The notes under the pieces are model-generated. The model searched no databases. It was not told the DNA's origin and saw nothing but the letters and a program-made list of their open reading frames with translations. A DNA stretch of 64,000 bases from Zychaea mexicana. Its lineage: Eukaryota; Mucoromycota; Mucoromycetes; Mucorales; Lichtheimiaceae. The first letter of the stretch is position 1. Each line of letters starts with the position of its first letter. The stretch is taken from the NCBI RefSeq assembly GCF_025766255.1, contig NW_026516802.1, positions 1 through 64,000 on the forward strand, written 5' to 3'. Shown in pieces: positions 61,069 to 64,000 of the stretch. Made by a program: the position numbers and the translations under genes.

Positions 61069-62548
61069 TAATTATTACCAGTTGCATCCTCTACACCCTT
61101 CCCATCCATTCACTTATCCTTTAAAAAAACATACTTCCTCTCTTCATAAATCGAAGTATATACAAAAATATAGTAGTAGTACCATTAGTAGTTTATAATA
61201 AAAAAAAGTATCTCCGTTTAATAGCAGTAAAAACACTCTTTCTTTTTGTTGCCAGATTTTCGATTTAAGCACTAGCATTAGGATTTTCTTATTGCCTCTA
61301 AGCAAAACTGACATACTATATATCAAAAGTAGTAAAAGCAAATGGTAAGTCCAGCTGATGATGTTCAATGGTTTATAGTAGCAGGTGCTTACTGTTTGAT
61401 GATATACGCATTGATAAAGCGAGTAAATGCGAAGGTCATCATCATGTTCTGCCGATAAGCATTTTTTTTTCTGTTATTGGGGCTCACTTACGTTAAAAGG
61501 TTTGTTCTATTGCAGGATTCCTGTTCCTTTGCTCCATAGGACAAAAAAGATTTCTAATATTTCTGCTAGTAAATTGTTGATCATACAGTTTATACAGAGG
61601 AAGCATAGTGATTTCGCAGTAAGCATTGAAAGTTTAGTCCATTGAAAAATTCATCTAAGCTGTGCTGTATTATAGTGATGGCAGATATCGTATGTAATGT
61701 ATTTTAAATGCAGGATCCTCCCTCCTCCTGTTAGGCTCAAAAACCCTTTAATCGATGAGACGAAACATATGAAGAGTTTTTTTTTTTTTTCGAGAAAAAG
61801 GTACACATCTTGGAACCTAGCCAATGAAATTTGAAAGCGCGAGCATGAAAAAGTAATGGTTCCACGTGATACAACAGCGTTCCCTTTTGGTCGTTGCACA
61901 GAGATCGACTATTGTGAATGGCTTGTTAAGGCCACGCCCAAAAAAAGTCGACAGCTTATTCGCTCTTCTTGCAATCGCTTTTTTTCTATCTTCCTTTAGT
62001 TTCTCTCTGAATGGATAGGTGGAATCCCGTGCAGCGTGTTGTGCCCATGATGATGATACACAGGATGTAAGTTTATTGTAGTTCGACGAAATCCAATACT
62101 TTGGATCACGTCGGTTTTCATCCGCAACGTTTATTGGAACAAGATATTTCACTACTAATACTGCTACTAACCCACTTATTACTTTTTTTTGTGTCGTGTA
62201 GTAATAATATACAACAACAAGACATGTTCACGCGCTACCCCAACTCTCAACATCGCTCCCTCTGCCCGCCCCCCTCCACTCCGGGATGGGAAGGGTGAAA
62301 CTGAGCGCATAGCGGAACGGCGCGCAATATACACATACACACGTACCCCCATTCACGTATACGGATACGGTTACAAGGACGAATAGGATATAGGATGGTG
62401 ACGCTAAACAAAAGGCAGATCACACAAACAATTGGGATCCTCCCTCTCTTTTCTTTTTGCTTTCTTTTTTTTCTTCCAACTTTTCTTCTTCTTCTTCTTT
62501 GTTTCTCTATCTTACTACCTCTTGATCATCAGTTTCACGTAGCAGATT
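61069..62548. other. Spacer between the homeodomain and BTA1 genes
   Basis: No supported gene. A T-run of 14 at 61779-61792, and a pyrimidine tract (62445-62520) just before the BTA1 start, are the only notable features. Confidence 0.45.
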
Positions 62549-64000
62549 ATGAGCTCCTCATCATCATTGAAACAACGTAACAAGATCCGGTTTGCCCTGG
62601 TACCACTATGCATGGGGATGGCCAATATTTGTCTGCAAAAAGTCGACCTTTTGGAGCCGTTTTATGCCCAGTATCGGTGGGCACACGCGATCTTATTGAG
62701 TGTTATTGGATCCATCGTGTCCGTAATCCTTGGTTGGGACCATGTCAAGACACCCATCATGTTTATGTACTCGTGTTTTTTAAAGCCCCTCGGACATCAT
62801 GGAGATGTGCAAAGTCGGCTCGAATCCTTTTATCAGGGACAAGCTCATAGTACGTGTGTTATACGTTTGCTTCTAGTAGTAGTAATAGTAGCATTAGCGC
62901 GTGAAGTAGTAGATGCATGATGTGGTATAAGTGCAGTCGGCATGCTGGTGTTGCTTTTGCTGCTGCATGGGACGTGCTACCCCCCTGAAGCTTTCCCTTT
63001 CCCTTCTACCCCTGGGTACCCTCTGTCTAAAGCACAACACACATGACACATATATTCTTTATCCCTTTTAACCTTAAATCTGACCAACACTCTTAGTTTA
63101 TGATGACTCGCGCGGTAAACTTTTACGAGGCCGTAAAACGATGCTACGACTATGTGCGGCACAGCTAAAGGATCAAATCGCTAATGGCACAACACCAAGG
63201 AAACCAACTTGGATTGACCTGGGAGGTGGAACTGGTAAGAGGCAAAAAGAAAAACGTAAACTCGGCATTTCTTCCAAATATATACAAGTATACTCATACG
63301 CATTGGTTGCGTATTTATGTTTTTGTTTATCAAGGTTGGAACATTGAGCAAATGCACGCGTCGTTCCCTATTGAGAACTTTGAAAAGGTTGTGCTGGTGG
63401 ATCTGACACCTTCCTTGTGCAAGATTGCTCAAGAGCGGTTCAAGCGACGCGGTTGGGATAATGTCATTGTGTTATGTCAAGATGCTGCTTCTTTTGAAAC
63501 ACCTTTTCAAGCCGAAGGTGGTGTCAACTTGGTGACCATGTCGTATTCATGTAAGTCTAAAGTAGCTGTAGTAACCTTGTTTGTTTTCTTAGTGTGTGGT
63601 GGGAAAACTTTATCGATTTGGGACGAAAGGGGAAGCAACTACCGAAGATGGCGTTATATTCGTAAACAAAAAGACAGCTTTAGATCTGACCATAACCTAA
63701 ACTTCATGATGGGCCATGTTATTTTAGTATCGATGATGGACAGCTATTTCCCAGTCGTGGATCGAGTCCAATCCTTGTTGACGCCCGATGGTCTTTTTGG
63801 CGTCGTCGATTTCTACGTGTCTGGTAAATCCAGTGCACCAGCAGAAACCTACTCACCCCAACACAACCGACAATGCAATTGGTTCACACGATTCTTCTGG
63901 CACATCTGGTTCGACTTTGATCACATCAACTTGGCGCCTGGCCGTCGCGATTATTTGGAATACAAGTTTGGCACGATCAAGAGTTTGAACCGCAGAAATC
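62549..64000 (+). CDS. BTA1: Betaine-lipid synthase, N-terminal part (cut by window end)
   Basis: Exons 62549-62849, 63097-63234, 63335-63550 and 63728 to beyond 64000 join in phase. The visible part (about 309 residues) has an N-terminal membrane region (AILLSVIGSIVSVILGW, then IMFMYSCFL), the linker block YDDSRGKLLRGRKTML, and a SAM-dependent methyltransferase fold: DLGGGTGWNIEQM for SAM binding, VVLVDLTPSLCKIA, MSYSLSMMDSY. This is the fungal fused BTA1, which carries the BtaB-like N-methyltransferase before the BtaA-like half. It makes the phosphorus-free lipid DGTS from diacylglycerol and S-adenosylmethionine in the ER. It is often induced by phosphate starvation; no regulatory site could be judged here. 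The C-terminal BtaA half lies outside the window. Confidence 0.93.

Overview
This is a window of nuclear DNA from a filamentous fungus, most likely an early-diverging Mucoromycota (Mucorales-like) species. Protein-coding genes have many short GT-AG introns (mostly 50-110 nt), spacers are AT-rich, and housekeeping genes lie only a few hundred bases to about 3 kb apart. The repeat-like protein family found three times here is one I recognise only from mucoralean genomes; that placement rests on memory, not a search.

Layout. Positions 1-25.4 kb are repeat-rich. They hold AT-rich repeats, Tc1/pogo-type MITEs, three members of an unrecognised Mucoromycota-type family (about 3.0-4.6 kb, 6.5-7.3 kb and 19.4-20.7 kb), a 22-bp minisatellite, and a broken FAR1/MULE transposase gene ending in an OTU cysteine-protease domain (10.2-13.3 kb). 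There is one intact molybdate transporter gene (15.9-17.8 kb) and a decayed second copy of it (23.4-25.4 kb). Between the two copies lies a nest of transposon debris (Ty3/gypsy and hAT).

Positions 25.5-64 kb are ordinary gene-dense chromosome. In order: COG6 (-), separase ESP1 (+, 28 exons, sharing a 190-bp divergent promoter with COG6), the Rab exchange factor SEC2 (+), fructosamine/ketosamine-3-kinase (-), acetyl-CoA synthetase (+), a YGR210C-like TGS GTPase (-, with a single-base frameshift), a zeta-crystallin-type quinone reductase (+), a membrane-anchored GDSL esterase (+), a glutamine-rich homeodomain protein (+), and the first part of a betaine-lipid synthase BTA1 (+, cut by the window end).

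The genes do not form one pathway. COG6 and SEC2 both act in vesicle traffic (intra-Golgi tethering and Golgi-to-plasma-membrane secretion); separase acts at anaphase; the rest are metabolic or regulatory. Exon models were built by hand from reading frame, splice-site sequence and phase. For COG6, separase, SEC2, the kinase, the synthetase, the reductase, the esterase and the molybdate transporter the phases close exactly. No conventional novel defence or biosynthetic system is visible. The most unusual items are the transposase-OTU gene, the unknown repeat-like family, and the frameshifted GTPase that also carries a 20-nt micro-exon.
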